Below, in pieces: positions 25,616 to 34,036 of a stretch of 64,000 bases of DNA. The notes beneath the pieces were generated by a model. It was given only the letters and a program-made list of their open reading frames with translations. It was not told where the DNA came from and did no database searches. Origin of the DNA: Allomuricauda sp. (GTDB lineage Bacteria; Bacteroidota; Bacteroidia; Flavobacteriales; Flavobacteriaceae); the NCBI GenBank assembly GCA_017795045.1, contig CP051244.1, forward strand, positions 1,289,407-1,353,406. Reading direction: 5' to 3'. The stretch's first letter is position 1. Every line of letters starts with the position of its first letter. The translations under genes and the position numbers were made by a program.

Positions 25616-25633
25616 CATGGGTGTTGCTGTTGA

Positions 25634-25921
25634 CTAGATTTTTACACTGTCAATGGCTTTTTTGGCCGCTTCTTTGGTTTTGTCCATAGCTTCCTCTCCA
25701 GCTTTTTTAATGCTATCCAGGGCTTTTTCACCCATTTCTTGGGCCTCTTCCCCTGCTTCCTTGATGGCATCGCCGGCATCTTTGGCGGCATCCTCAAGGC
25801 TTTCGCCAGCATCTTCAAGGGCTTCGGTGGCTTCTTCAGCCTTTTCGGACGCATCTTTGCAGGAAGTCAACACAGACATCGATAAGGACAGGGCCATAAC
25901 GGTAATAAAGACTTTTTTCAT
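25634..25921 (-). CDS. Alanine/glutamate-rich helical repeat lipoprotein, 95 aa
   Basis: Signal MKKVFITVMALSLSMSVLTSC (lipobox LTSC). The mature 75 residues are almost only A, E, K, D, G in imperfect 11-residue units (EDAGESLEDAA, KDAGDAIKEAG, EEAQEMGEKAL, DSIKKAGEEAM, DKTKEAAKKAI), giving an amphipathic helix like LEA-type or apolipoprotein repeats. Likely a periplasmic or outer-membrane surfactant or stress protein. Such composition can arise by chance in GC-rich DNA, but signal peptide and terminator support it as real. Confidence 0.75.
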   Translation of the reverse strand: MKKVFITVMALSLSMSVLTSCKDASEKAEEATEALEDAGESLEDAAKDAGDAIKEAGEEAQEMGEKALDSIKKAGEEAMDKTKEAAKKAIDSVKI

Positions 25922-26060
25922 GTTTACATGGTTTAGTGTTAATCCGGTTAAGATATGGAATTTGGCATAAATGGGGATTTAAACCATATCATATTTACAT
26001 TAAGCATATTAAGGAAATACTAATGCCTCCTTTGGAGGGGTATAATTCCATCTAAATTTA

Positions 26061-26068
26061 TAATTTTG
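26061..26068 (+). promoter_or_regulatory. -7 promoter box (TAATTTTG) of ileS
   Basis: Exact TAnnTTTG 33 bases before the chosen ileS ATG, supporting 26102 as the start rather than an earlier codon at 26066, which overlaps this box. Confidence 0.45.
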
Positions 26069-26101
26069 CAAACTTGGAATTCTAGAAGAGTAGCAGTAGA
26101 T

Positions 26102-29100
26102 ATGAAGTTTGCGGAATATAAGGGATTGGATTTGCCTAAAGTATCGGAAAAAGTTCTGGACTTTTGGAAAGACAAAGAGATTTTTGAAAAGAGTGTTTCC
26201 ACTAGGGAGGGCAAGGAAAGCTATGTGTTTTATGAAGGGCCTCCTTCCGCAAACGGTATGCCGGGCATTCACCACGTAATGGCCCGTACCATCAAAGATA
26301 TTTTCCCGAGGTACAAGACCATGAAAGGCTTTCAGGTAAAACGTAAAGCCGGTTGGGATACCCACGGCCTCCCCATTGAGATCGGGGTGGAAAAGGAACT
26401 CGGGATCACCAAGGAGGATATCGGCAAGAAAATCTCTGTTGAAGAATATAACGCTGCTTGTAAAAAAGCGGTAATGCGTTACACGGATGTCTGGAACGAG
26501 ATGACCGAGAAAATTGGGTATTGGGTAGATATGGATGACCCTTACATCACCTACAAGCCCAAGTACATGGAATCTGTTTGGTGGTTGTTGAAGCAAATTT
26601 ATGACAAGGGACTGCTGTATAAAGGTTACACCATTCAGCCCTATTCGCCAAAAGCGGGTACCGGATTGAGTTCCCATGAGCTCAACCAACCGGGGACCTA
26701 TCAGGATGTTACAGATACCACGGTTACGGCCCAGTTTAAAGTGAAGAAAGAAACACTTCCCAATTTTCTGAAAGGAATCGGGGGCGACTTGTATTTCTTG
26801 GCATGGACGACCACACCTTGGACGTTGCCTTCCAACACCGCATTGACCGTAGGACCAAAAATTGAATATGTTACTGTAAAGACCTTCAACCAGTATACGT
26901 TTAAACCCATAACCGTGGTGTTGGCCAAAGGTTTGGTGGGAAAACAATTTGCAGGGAAATTCACCCAAGTGGAAACCGAATCGGAATTGGCCGATTTCAG
27001 CGAAGGCGACAAAAAAGTTCCATATTGGGTTGGAGAAAGTTTTGTGGGCAAGGATTTGGTCGGTATTCAATATGAACAACTATTGCCGTATGCACTTCCC
27101 TACCAAAATCCTGAAAATGCATTCCGTGTAATTTCTGGCGATTTTGTAACCACGGAAGATGGTACCGGAATTGTGCACACCGCGCCCACCTTTGGTGCGG
27201 ATGATGCCTTGGTGGCCAAACAGGCCCAACCGGAGGTACCTCCCATGCTTGTCTTGGATGATAACAACAACCCCGTTCCCTTGGTGGATCTACAGGGAAG
27301 GTTCAGACCGGAGATGAAGGAATTTGGCGGCAAGTACGTCAAAAATGAATATTATGAAGATGGTGAGGCTCCCGATAAGTCAGTTGATGTGGAGATTGCC
27401 ATCAAACTAAAGGAAGAGAACAAGGCTTTCAAGGTGGAAAAATACGTCCACAGCTACCCCAACTGTTGGCGTACCGATAAACCCATTTTATATTACCCGT
27501 TGAACTCTTGGTTCATCAAGGTCACCGATGTCAAGGATCGCATGTTCGAGTTGAACCAGACCATCAACTGGAAGCCCAAGGCAACCGGTGAAGGGCGTTT
27601 TGGCAACTGGTTGGCCAATGCCAACGACTGGAACCTTTCCCGCTCTAGATATTGGGGCATTCCATTACCCATCTGGAGAACCGAGGATGGTAAGGAAGAA
27701 CTCATCATAGGTTCTGTGGAAGAGCTCAAGGCCGAGATGGCCAAAGCCGTTGAAGCTGGGGTGCTGGACAAAGATGTTTTTGCCGATTTTACAGTGGGCG
27801 ATATGAGCGAGGCGAACTATGACAAGATCGACCTGCATAAAAATATTGTAGACGGAATTACCTTGGTGTCTCCGTCAGGGCAACCCATGAAACGGGAATT
27901 GGACCTTATCGACGTATGGTTCGACAGTGGTTCCATGCCTTATGCCCAATGGCACTACCCCTTTGAAAACAAGGAATTGATAGATGATGGTGTGGCGTTT
28001 CCGGCCAATTTTATCGCCGAAGGTGTAGATCAGACCCGAGGGTGGTTCTATACACTCCATGCCATTGCCACAATGGTCTTTGATACGGTTTCGTACAAGA
28101 ATGTGGTTTCCAACGGACTGGTGCTGGATAAGGAGGGCAAGAAAATGTCCAAACGTCTGGGCAATGCCGTGGACCCCTTTGAAGTATTGCCGGAACATGG
28201 CCCCGATGCCACACGCTGGTACATGATTTCCAATGCCAACCCATGGGACAACCTAAAATTTGATATTGATGGAATTGTTGAGGTGAAGCGAAAGTTCTTC
28301 GGAACACTTTACAACACCTATTCCTTTATGTCGCTCTACGCCAATATTGATGGGTTCACTTATGCCGAGGCTGATGTTCCGTTGAAGGATAGGCCAGAGA
28401 TCGATCAGTGGATCTTGTCCGAACTGCATACCTTGATCCAAAATGTGGATGAGGCCTATGCCGATTATGAGGCTACGAGGGCTACGAGGATGATTTCGGA
28501 TTTTGTACAGGAAAACCTGAGCAATTGGTATGTGCGTTTGAGCAGAAGGCGGTTTTGGAAAGGAGATTACCAACAAGATAAGATCTCTGCCTATCAAACC
28601 CTGTATACCTGTTTAAATACCGTGGCCAAGCTATCGGCTCCCGTGGCTCCATTTTTTATGGAACAGTTGTACAAGGATTTGAACGCGACAACACAAAAAG
28701 AAGGGTTTGAAAGTGTGCATTTGGCAGAATTTCCAGTGCATGACCCCGCTATGGTGAACAAAAAACTGGAGCGCAAGATGCAGTTGGCCCAGAAGGTTTC
28801 ATCCTTGGTATTGTCCATCCGACAAAAAGAAAAGATAAAGGTACGCCAGCCCCTTCAAAAAATAATGATTCCCGTTTTGGACCATACCCAAAAAGAGGAT
28901 ATTGAGGCGGTATCAGCCTTGATCAAATCCGAGGTGAATGTCAAGGAAATTGAACTGCTGGATGATGCTTCGGACATCCTGGTAAAGCAAATAAAACCCA
29001 ATTTTAAGGTTTTAGGCCCTAGATTTGGCAAGGACATGAAAGCTATCGCCGCAGCAGTGGGGCAATTGGGCCAAGAGGATATCCAAAAAATAGAAAGAGA

Positions 29101-29503
29101 GGGAGAATTAATGCTGGAGTTGGATAATAAAAGCGTTACTTTACAGTTAACCGATGTAGAAATCACCTCCCAAGATATTGAAGGTTGGTTGGTTGCAAGT
29201 TCAGGTCCATTGACGGTGGCCTTGGACATTACCATAGATGAGGCCCTTAAAAAAGAGGGGATTGCAAGGGAATTGGTGAATAGGATCCAGAACATACGCA
29301 AGGAGTCTGGATTTGAGGTGACCGACAAGATCGATATTAAAATACTGAAAGACGGTTTTGTGGAAAGTGCGGTTTCCAGTAATGAGGATTACATCAAAAC
29401 GGAGACCTTGACCGCAGAGCTCAATTTAGAGGAACAACTAGACGAAGGTGTTGCAATAGCCTTTGACGAAGTCAATACAAAATTGTTTATCCAAAAGCAT
29501 TAG
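26102..29503 (+). CDS. ileS: Isoleucyl-tRNA synthetase, long (IleRS2-like) form with GxHH motif
   Basis: Charges tRNA-Ile and edits Val. 1133 aa, about 200 longer than E. coli IleS. The catalytic core begins SYVFYEGPPSANGMPGIHHVM: where class I enzymes have HxGH, residues 55-58 read G-I-H-H. The second signature is KMSKR at 681-685. Editing domain about 180-420 (FLAWTTTPWTLPSNTAL; GTGIVHTAPTFGADDA), WFDSG before the KMSKR region, then an anticodon-binding domain and a long C-terminal extension with no zinc-binding Cys cluster. Length and KMSKR suggest the eukaryote-like IleRS2 group. The start ATG at 26102 gives MKFAEYKGLDLPKVSEKVLDFW. Followed 3 bases later by the DksA-like gene. Confidence 0.96.
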   Translation: MKFAEYKGLDLPKVSEKVLDFWKDKEIFEKSVSTREGKESYVFYEGPPSANGMPGIHHVMARTIKDIFPRYKTMKGFQVKRKAGWDTHGLPIEIGVEKELGITKEDIGKKISVEEYNAACKKAVMRYTDVWNEMTEKIGYWVDMDDPYITYKPKYMESVWWLLKQIYDKGLLYKGYTIQPYSPKAGTGLSSHELNQPGTYQDVTDTTVTAQFKVKKETLPNFLKGIGGDLYFLAWTTTPWTLPSNTALTVGPKIEYVTVKTFNQYTFKPITVVLAKGLVGKQFAGKFTQVETESELADFSEGDKKVPYWVGESFVGKDLVGIQYEQLLPYALPYQNPENAFRVISGDFVTTEDGTGIVHTAPTFGADDALVAKQAQPEVPPMLVLDDNNNPVPLVDLQGRFRPEMKEFGGKYVKNEYYEDGEAPDKSVDVEIAIKLKEENKAFKVEKYVHSYPNCWRTDKPILYYPLNSWFIKVTDVKDRMFELNQTINWKPKATGEGRFGNWLANANDWNLSRSRYWGIPLPIWRTEDGKEELIIGSVEELKAEMAKAVEAGVLDKDVFADFTVGDMSEANYDKIDLHKNIVDGITLVSPSGQPMKRELDLIDVWFDSGSMPYAQWHYPFENKELIDDGVAFPANFIAEGVDQTRGWFYTLHAIATMVFDTVSYKNVVSNGLVLDKEGKKMSKRLGNAVDPFEVLPEHGPDATRWYMISNANPWDNLKFDIDGIVEVKRKFFGTLYNTYSFMSLYANIDGFTYAEADVPLKDRPEIDQWILSELHTLIQNVDEAYADYEATRATRMISDFVQENLSNWYVRLSRRRFWKGDYQQDKISAYQTLYTCLNTVAKLSAPVAPFFMEQLYKDLNATTQKEGFESVHLAEFPVHDPAMVNKKLERKMQLAQKVSSLVLSIRQKEKIKVRQPLQKIMIPVLDHTQKEDIEAVSALIKSEVNVKEIELLDDASDILVKQIKPNFKVLGPRFGKDMKAIAAAVGQLGQEDIQKIEREGELMLELDNKSVTLQLTDVEITSQDIEGWLVASSGPLTVALDITIDEALKKEGIARELVNRIQNIRKESGFEVTDKIDIKILKDGFVESAVSSNEDYIKTETLTAELNLEEQLDEGVAIAFDEVNTKLFIQKH

Positions 29504-29506
29504 AAA

Positions 29507-29890
29507 ATGGCAGAAGAACTTAAAGTACGTTATTCGGATAAAGACCTTGAGGAGTTTAGAACTTTAATCGAGGAAAAAATAGAAAAGGCCAAGAGCCATC
29601 TGGAGCTTTTGAAAAGTTCCTATATGAATGATGGAAACAATGGAACGGATGATACCTCTCCTACCTTTAAGGCGTTTGAGGAGGGCTCCGAGACCATGAG
29701 CAAAGAGGCCAACACCCAGCTGGCCATCCGTCAGGAGAAATTTATCCGGGACTTGAAGAACGCTCTTTTGAGGATAGAGAACAAGACCTACGGCATTTGT
29801 AGGGTCACTGGAAAGCTCATCAACAAGGAGCGCTTGAAACTGGTTCCGCATGCCACATTGAGCATTGAGGCGAAGAACATGCAGAAATAA
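29507..29890 (+). CDS. TraR/DksA family protein with degenerate zinc finger
   Basis: 127 aa. N-terminal coiled coil (about 10-92) and the C-terminal 'YGICRVTGKLINKERLKLVPHATLS' block, clearly the DksA/TraR zinc-finger region. Of the four Cys ligands only Cys98 remains; the others are T101, S119 and A122. The hairpin-tip acidic pair is partly kept (NGTDDTSP). DksA-like proteins enter the RNA polymerase secondary channel and modulate promoters with ppGpp. The loss of zinc ligands is known in some DksA paralogues. Lies 3 bases after ileS, so cotranscribed, and ends in a terminator. Confidence 0.88.
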   Translation: MAEELKVRYSDKDLEEFRTLIEEKIEKAKSHLELLKSSYMNDGNNGTDDTSPTFKAFEEGSETMSKEANTQLAIRQEKFIRDLKNALLRIENKTYGICRVTGKLINKERLKLVPHATLSIEAKNMQK

Positions 29891-29891
29891 T

Positions 29892-29913
29892 AAAACGCCT
29901 TAGGGCGTTTTTT
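29892..29913 (+). terminator. Intrinsic terminator after the DksA-like gene
   Basis: 8-bp stem AAAACGCC (29892-29899) with GGCGTTTT (29904-29911) and a T run. It ends only 4 bases before the ATG of the next gene at 29918. Confidence 0.8.
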
Positions 29914-29917
29914 GTTT

Positions 29918-30538
29918 ATGAGGGCAACGGTATTTTTGTTGGGCTTCTTTTTCCTTGTACAGCTTAAGGGACAGAAATTGGTAAAGAAAGCCTTTGTTGG
30001 ACCTCGAACGGAGTACATCCAGATAGATGCTGCCAATTGTTACACCCTTACCTTGAATACAGCACCAATCAATGAGGTCAACGTAAGCGCCAGTATTGAG
30101 GGAGAGTATGCCAAGGATCTTTTGGTTTCCATTGAGGAAGAAGGGGCCACAGTACGGGTCAGTTCAGGCTTTCACCCCAACTTCATAAACCCAAACGATA
30201 AATTGAGTGCGCACAAGGTCATTTCCATTGCTTTGGAGATTACCGTTCCCGAGTATAAAAATGTATCGGTTTTTGGTACCCATAGCGAGGTACAGGTAGA
30301 GGGCAGGTACAGTGATTTGAACATAAAGCTGTCCGATGGGCGGTGCATTCTGAAAAATGTCTCGGAGATAGTGCAGGTCAACACCCAAAACGGGGATATT
30401 TGGTTGACGGCCCTTAGCGGGAATGTGATGGCAGAAAGTGCTTATGGTGAGGTGGAACAAAACCAGATTCCCAAAGGGAACCATCAATATGTGTTAAAGA
30501 CGGTGGAAGGGAACATCCATCTTAGGAAAACAAAATAA
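29918..30538 (+). CDS. Exported DUF4097/GIN-like beta-helix protein
   Basis: 206 aa from the ATG at 29918; signal peptide MRATVFLLGFFFLVQLKG. The mature part has short repeated strands characteristic of the DUF4097/head-GIN beta-helix group: NEVNVSASIEGEYAKDLLV, YKNVSVFGTHSEVQVEGRYSDLNIKLSDGRCILKNVSEIVQVNTQNGDIWLTALSGNVMAES. Such proteins are putative adhesins or envelope proteins. Because the upstream terminator almost touches this start, translation must come from read-through or from a promoter inside the terminator or dksA-like gene. Confidence 0.75.
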   Translation: MRATVFLLGFFFLVQLKGQKLVKKAFVGPRTEYIQIDAANCYTLTLNTAPINEVNVSASIEGEYAKDLLVSIEEEGATVRVSSGFHPNFINPNDKLSAHKVISIALEITVPEYKNVSVFGTHSEVQVEGRYSDLNIKLSDGRCILKNVSEIVQVNTQNGDIWLTALSGNVMAESAYGEVEQNQIPKGNHQYVLKTVEGNIHLRKTK

Positions 30539-30544
30539 TATCCA

Positions 30545-30552
30545 TATTTTTG
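30545..30552 (+). promoter_or_regulatory. -7 promoter box (TATTTTTG) of lspA
   Basis: Exact TAnnTTTG, 17 bases before the lspA ATG; the gap after the preceding gene is only 31 bases. Confidence 0.4.
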
Positions 30553-30569
30553 CAACTTCGTTAAAAGAC

Positions 30570-31211
30570 ATGAGTTTAAAAAAATCCTTGTTCATCATTG
30601 TTTTGATCCTGCTCGTGGATCAAATAAGCAAAATCTACATTAAGACCAGTTTTGTCTTAGGCGAATCGGTGGACGTGTTGGGATGGTTCAAAATACTTTT
30701 TATTGAAAACGAGGGAGCGGCTTGGGGCACCAAGTTGAGCGATCTGTTGCCCATTTCTGAATCTGCCGGAAAATTGGTTTTGACGGTTTTCAGGATTTTC
30801 GCTGTTTTTGGTATTGGTTATTGGCTTTGGGACATCACTAAAAAGCAATCCCCAAGAACTTTGATTTTGGCTGTATCGCTCATTTTCGCGGGAGCCTTGG
30901 GCAATATTATCGATTCCGTTTTTTACGGGGTCATTTTTGATCATAGCAGCGGACAGGTGGCCACATTGTTTTCTGACCAACCCTATGGAAGTTTATTGCA
31001 CGGAAAGGTGGTGGATATGCTTTACTTTCCCATGATAGATACTACATGGCCCGATTGGGTTCCGTCCATTGGGGGAAATAGGTTCCGGTTTTTTGAGCCT
31101 GTATTTAATATTGCCGATACCGCCATCAGTACGGGGGTCGGGATTTTGATTGTCTTCAATAAAAAAGCGTTTCCAAAACAGGAAGAGACGGGCGAAGAAG
31201 TCGCCAGTTAA
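30570..31211 (+). CDS. lspA: Lipoprotein signal peptidase (SPase II)
   Basis: Cleaves the signal peptide of prolipoproteins in the inner membrane. 213 aa, longer than the usual 160 because of a periplasmic insert (about residues 120-160) seen in Bacteroidota forms. Four membrane helices; catalytic Asp motifs are ALGNIIDSVFYG and FEPVFNIADTAISTG, preceded by the N-terminal VDQISKIYIKT. Many lipoproteins in this window depend on it. Its stop overlaps that of the converging folate gene in TTAA. Confidence 0.93.
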   Translation: MSLKKSLFIIVLILLVDQISKIYIKTSFVLGESVDVLGWFKILFIENEGAAWGTKLSDLLPISESAGKLVLTVFRIFAVFGIGYWLWDITKKQSPRTLILAVSLIFAGALGNIIDSVFYGVIFDHSSGQVATLFSDQPYGSLLHGKVVDMLYFPMIDTTWPDWVPSIGGNRFRFFEPVFNIADTAISTGVGILIVFNKKAFPKQEETGEEVAS

Positions 31212-31771
31212 AATGTATAGACCTTTTCAGGGGTAACGCAATAGTCCAGCGTTACGTCATTTTCGTGCACATCAGTGATCAGGGTTTCCTCGGCCTTAAA
31301 GAAAGAAAGTCCGATTTTGATCGTTTCTTTTCGGCATTTGTGCAAAAAAGTATCGTAGTACCCTTTTCCATAGCCCACACGATTGCCATGCGCGTCAAAA
31401 GCCAACAAGGGTAAAAAGACCACATCGATTTTGTCCTCGGGTACCACTATTCCATCCACAGGCTCGGGAATATGCCATTTATTTTTCCGGAAGACCGTAT
31501 TATCGGTCAACAGATAGTTTTCCATGGAATGTTCTCCACTTACCTTCGGAATCACCACGTTTTTATCTTTTCCTTGTAGAAGAGTGATCAAAGGCAAAGT
31601 GTCCACTTCTTTATTTTCTTCTATGCCCAAAAACGTATGGAAATAAAAAAAATCCCAAATAGGGATTTGTAGTACATGATTTGCTAAAAGTATACTAAAA
31701 TCAGAGGCCGATACATCAGATAGTTCAGCCCTCATTTTTTTGTATTTTTTTCTTAGTTCATGTTTCAACAT
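31208..31771 (-). CDS. 5-formyltetrahydrofolate cyclo-ligase
   Basis: Converts 5-formyl-THF to 5,10-methenyl-THF with ATP. 187 aa. Starts MLKHELRKKYKKMRAELSD, then YFHTFLGIEENKEVDTLPLI, VVIPKV, and the C-terminal signature VFLPLLAFDAHGNRVGYGKGYYDTFLHKC with the conserved GYGKGYYD. Called fau/ygfA/MTHFS in other organisms. Upstream on the same strand is a candidate 29-aa membrane peptide. Confidence 0.92.
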   Translation of the reverse strand: MLKHELRKKYKKMRAELSDVSASDFSILLANHVLQIPIWDFFYFHTFLGIEENKEVDTLPLITLLQGKDKNVVIPKVSGEHSMENYLLTDNTVFRKNKWHIPEPVDGIVVPEDKIDVVFLPLLAFDAHGNRVGYGKGYYDTFLHKCRKETIKIGLSFFKAEETLITDVHENDVTLDYCVTPEKVYTF

Positions 31772-31815
31772 CTAGATGCTGAAAATTTGGGGTAGTGTTC
31801 TGGGGCAATACATTC

Positions 31816-31905
31816 CTACTCTCCTCTGGTGGAAACCGAGAAGAAGATTTTGAAGAAAAGCATCAAAATCAAGTACATTCCCAAAACGATTACATAGTTT
31901 TCCAT
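31816..31905 (-). CDS. Candidate 29-aa single-span membrane peptide
   Basis: ATG at 31905, stop at 31816. Translation: MENYVIVLGMYLILMLFFKI then FFSVSTRGE, that is one clean hydrophobic helix with a short acidic head and a short charged tail, the usual layout of small regulatory membrane proteins. It lies 44 bases upstream of the folate ligase gene on the same strand. No homology is known to me. The remainder of the 477-base gap 31772-32248 holds AT-rich DNA with small dyads (TGCATTT...AAATGCA, TTGAG...CTCAA) and the uvrC promoter. Confidence 0.4.
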   Translation of the reverse strand: MENYVIVLGMYLILMLFFKIFFSVSTRGE

Positions 31906-32202
31906 AGGATTGTATTTATACCGTTAAATGTAGGTAAAAGAATTGATAAGTTCACCACGAAATGCATTTTTTATCGATGAAATGCACAGTTTTTTGTAAC
32001 AGTTTAACATTTTTGAGAATTCCTCAACCAAAGTATTGCAGATTTCCCATAGTTATTTTATAGGAAAACCCCAGTTTGGTTTGTGTGTAATTATAATGGA
32101 CCAAAATCCATTGTATTTTTATTTCCATGGAATGAAAGTACGTATCGATCAATGCAGAACAGGAAATGATCAAGTTTAACAAAAAACACTATAATTAAAA
32201 TA

Positions 32203-32210
32203 TAACTTTG
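32203..32210 (+). promoter_or_regulatory. -7 promoter box (TAACTTTG) of uvrC
   Basis: Exact TAnnTTTG match, 38 bases before the uvrC ATG; a TTT at 32175-32177 is a weak -33 candidate. Confidence 0.45.
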
Positions 32211-32248
32211 TTGGTAAGATCAGTTAAGGGCCAATTTTCCAGAACTCT

Positions 32249-34036
32249 ATGTCCAACCCATCCATAAGTGTACAAATAAGTGTGCTGCCCAATAATCCGG
32301 GAGTGTACCAGTTTTATGATTCCGATGGGAAGATTTTGTATGTAGGCAAGGCCAAGAACCTAAAAAAACGGGTTTCCTCCTATTTCAATAAAAAACAAGA
32401 GTATGGCAAGACGCGGGTCTTGGTAAAAAAAATCCACTCCATAAAGCATATTGTTGTTGCTACGGAGTCCGACGCCCTGCTGTTGGAGAACAACCTGATC
32501 AAAAAACTGCTGCCTAGGTATAACGTACTGCTCAAGGACGATAAATCGTACCCTTGGATCTGTATTAAGAATGAACGCTTCCCAAGGGTTTTTTCCACCC
32601 GGAAATTGATTAAGGACGGTTCGGAATATTATGGGCCGTATACCAGCATGAAGACCGTAAGGACATTATTGGATTTGATCAAGGGACTTTATCCTTTGCG
32701 AACCTGCAATTACGATTTGTCAAGGGAAAAGGTTGAGTCGGGAAAATACAAGGTCTGCCTGGAATACCATTTGGGAAATTGTTTGGGACCTTGTGAAGGC
32801 TTCCAGAGCGAAGGGGAGTATCACGGGCAAATTGCGGATATCAGGGAAATCATCAAGGGAAACTTCAAGGATTCGCTCCAGACCTTTAAACAACAGATGA
32901 AGGACTTTGCGGAAAACATGGAATTTGAAAAGGCGCAACGAGTCAAGGATAAAATAGATATTTTGGAAAATTACCAGGTCAAATCCACGGTGGTCAATCC
33001 AAAGATCAACAATGTGGATGTATTCTCCATAATTTCCGATGAGACCTATGCCTATGTGAATTTTTTGCAGCTTTCCCACGGGGCCATTGTGCGGTCACAT
33101 ACCCTGGAGATCAAAAAGAAATTGGATGAAACGGATGAGGAATTGCTGCAATTGGCCATAACGGAGATTCGCCAGCGGTTCAACTCAACATCCAAAGAAA
33201 TATACCTGCCATTTCCAGTAATGGTGGAAGAAAATCTAAAGGTGGTCTTGCCAAAGTTGGGGGACAAACGCAGAATTTTGGAGTTGTCCGAACGCAATGC
33301 GCGCTTTTTCAGGCAAGACAAGCTAAAACAGATAAAGATCACGGACCCCGACCGGCATACCAAACGGATCATGGCCCAGATGAAGGCGGATTTACGTCTT
33401 TCCGAAGAGCCCGTCCATATAGAGTGTTTTGACAACTCCAACATACAGGGAATCAACCCTGTGGCCGCTTGTGTTGTCTTTAAGAATGGAAAGCCCTCCA
33501 AAAAGGATTATCGGCATTTCAATATTAAAACCGTGGAAGGTCCAGATGACTTTGCCAGTATGGAAGAAGTGGTGTTCAGAAGATATAAGAGACTGCTTAA
33601 TGAAGAAGAGTCCTTGCCACAACTTATTGTGATCGATGGGGGCAAGGGGCAGTTGTCATCGGCCCTGAAGAGTTTGGAATTATTGGGCCTTCGGGGGAGG
33701 ATTGCCATTGTTGGCATAGCCAAGCGCTTGGAGGAAATTTATTTTCCTGATGACCCGGTACCTTTGTACTTGGACAAAAGGTCCGAAACCCTTAAGATCA
33801 TACAGCAACTAAGGAACGAGGCCCACCGATTTGGCATTACCCATCACAGGAACAAAAGGAGCAAGGGAGCCATTGGGACGGAATTGGAAAGCATAGAGGG
33901 AATTGGAAAAAAAACGGCAGAACAGCTATTGAAGAGCTTTAAGTCGGTAAAGCGGATCAAGGAAGCCTCCGTTGAGAGTCTTGCAGCATCCGTTGGAATG
34001 GCCAAAGCGCAGAAAATCTATAAATCCTTTCACTAG
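32249..34036 (+). CDS. uvrC: Excinuclease ABC subunit C
   Basis: Makes the 3' and 5' incisions in nucleotide excision repair. 595 aa. GIY-YIG domain at the start (LPNNPGVYQFYDSDGKILYVGKAKNLKKRVSSYF; the GIY is GVY), UVR motif about 200-235 (FKQQMKDFAENMEFEKAQRVKDKI), RNase H-like endonuclease domain with IECFDNSNIQG and IDGGKGQLSSA, and a C-terminal helix-hairpin-helix (IEGIGKKTAEQLLKSFKSVKRIKEAS). Its TAG overlaps a GTG start of the next gene (TAGTG), so the two are coupled. Confidence 0.96.
   Translation: MSNPSISVQISVLPNNPGVYQFYDSDGKILYVGKAKNLKKRVSSYFNKKQEYGKTRVLVKKIHSIKHIVVATESDALLLENNLIKKLLPRYNVLLKDDKSYPWICIKNERFPRVFSTRKLIKDGSEYYGPYTSMKTVRTLLDLIKGLYPLRTCNYDLSREKVESGKYKVCLEYHLGNCLGPCEGFQSEGEYHGQIADIREIIKGNFKDSLQTFKQQMKDFAENMEFEKAQRVKDKIDILENYQVKSTVVNPKINNVDVFSIISDETYAYVNFLQLSHGAIVRSHTLEIKKKLDETDEELLQLAITEIRQRFNSTSKEIYLPFPVMVEENLKVVLPKLGDKRRILELSERNARFFRQDKLKQIKITDPDRHTKRIMAQMKADLRLSEEPVHIECFDNSNIQGINPVAACVVFKNGKPSKKDYRHFNIKTVEGPDDFASMEEVVFRRYKRLLNEEESLPQLIVIDGGKGQLSSALKSLELLGLRGRIAIVGIAKRLEEIYFPDDPVPLYLDKRSETLKIIQQLRNEAHRFGITHHRNKRSKGAIGTELESIEGIGKKTAEQLLKSFKSVKRIKEASVESLAASVGMAKAQKIYKSFH

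Noticed and set aside
26009..27079. Long minus-strand reading frame (about 356 codons) opposite ileS
   Set aside because: It lies wholly against the conserved ileS catalytic and editing domains, its translation has low-complexity Phe/His-rich character, and it shows no signal or domain; it is a shadow of codon bias.
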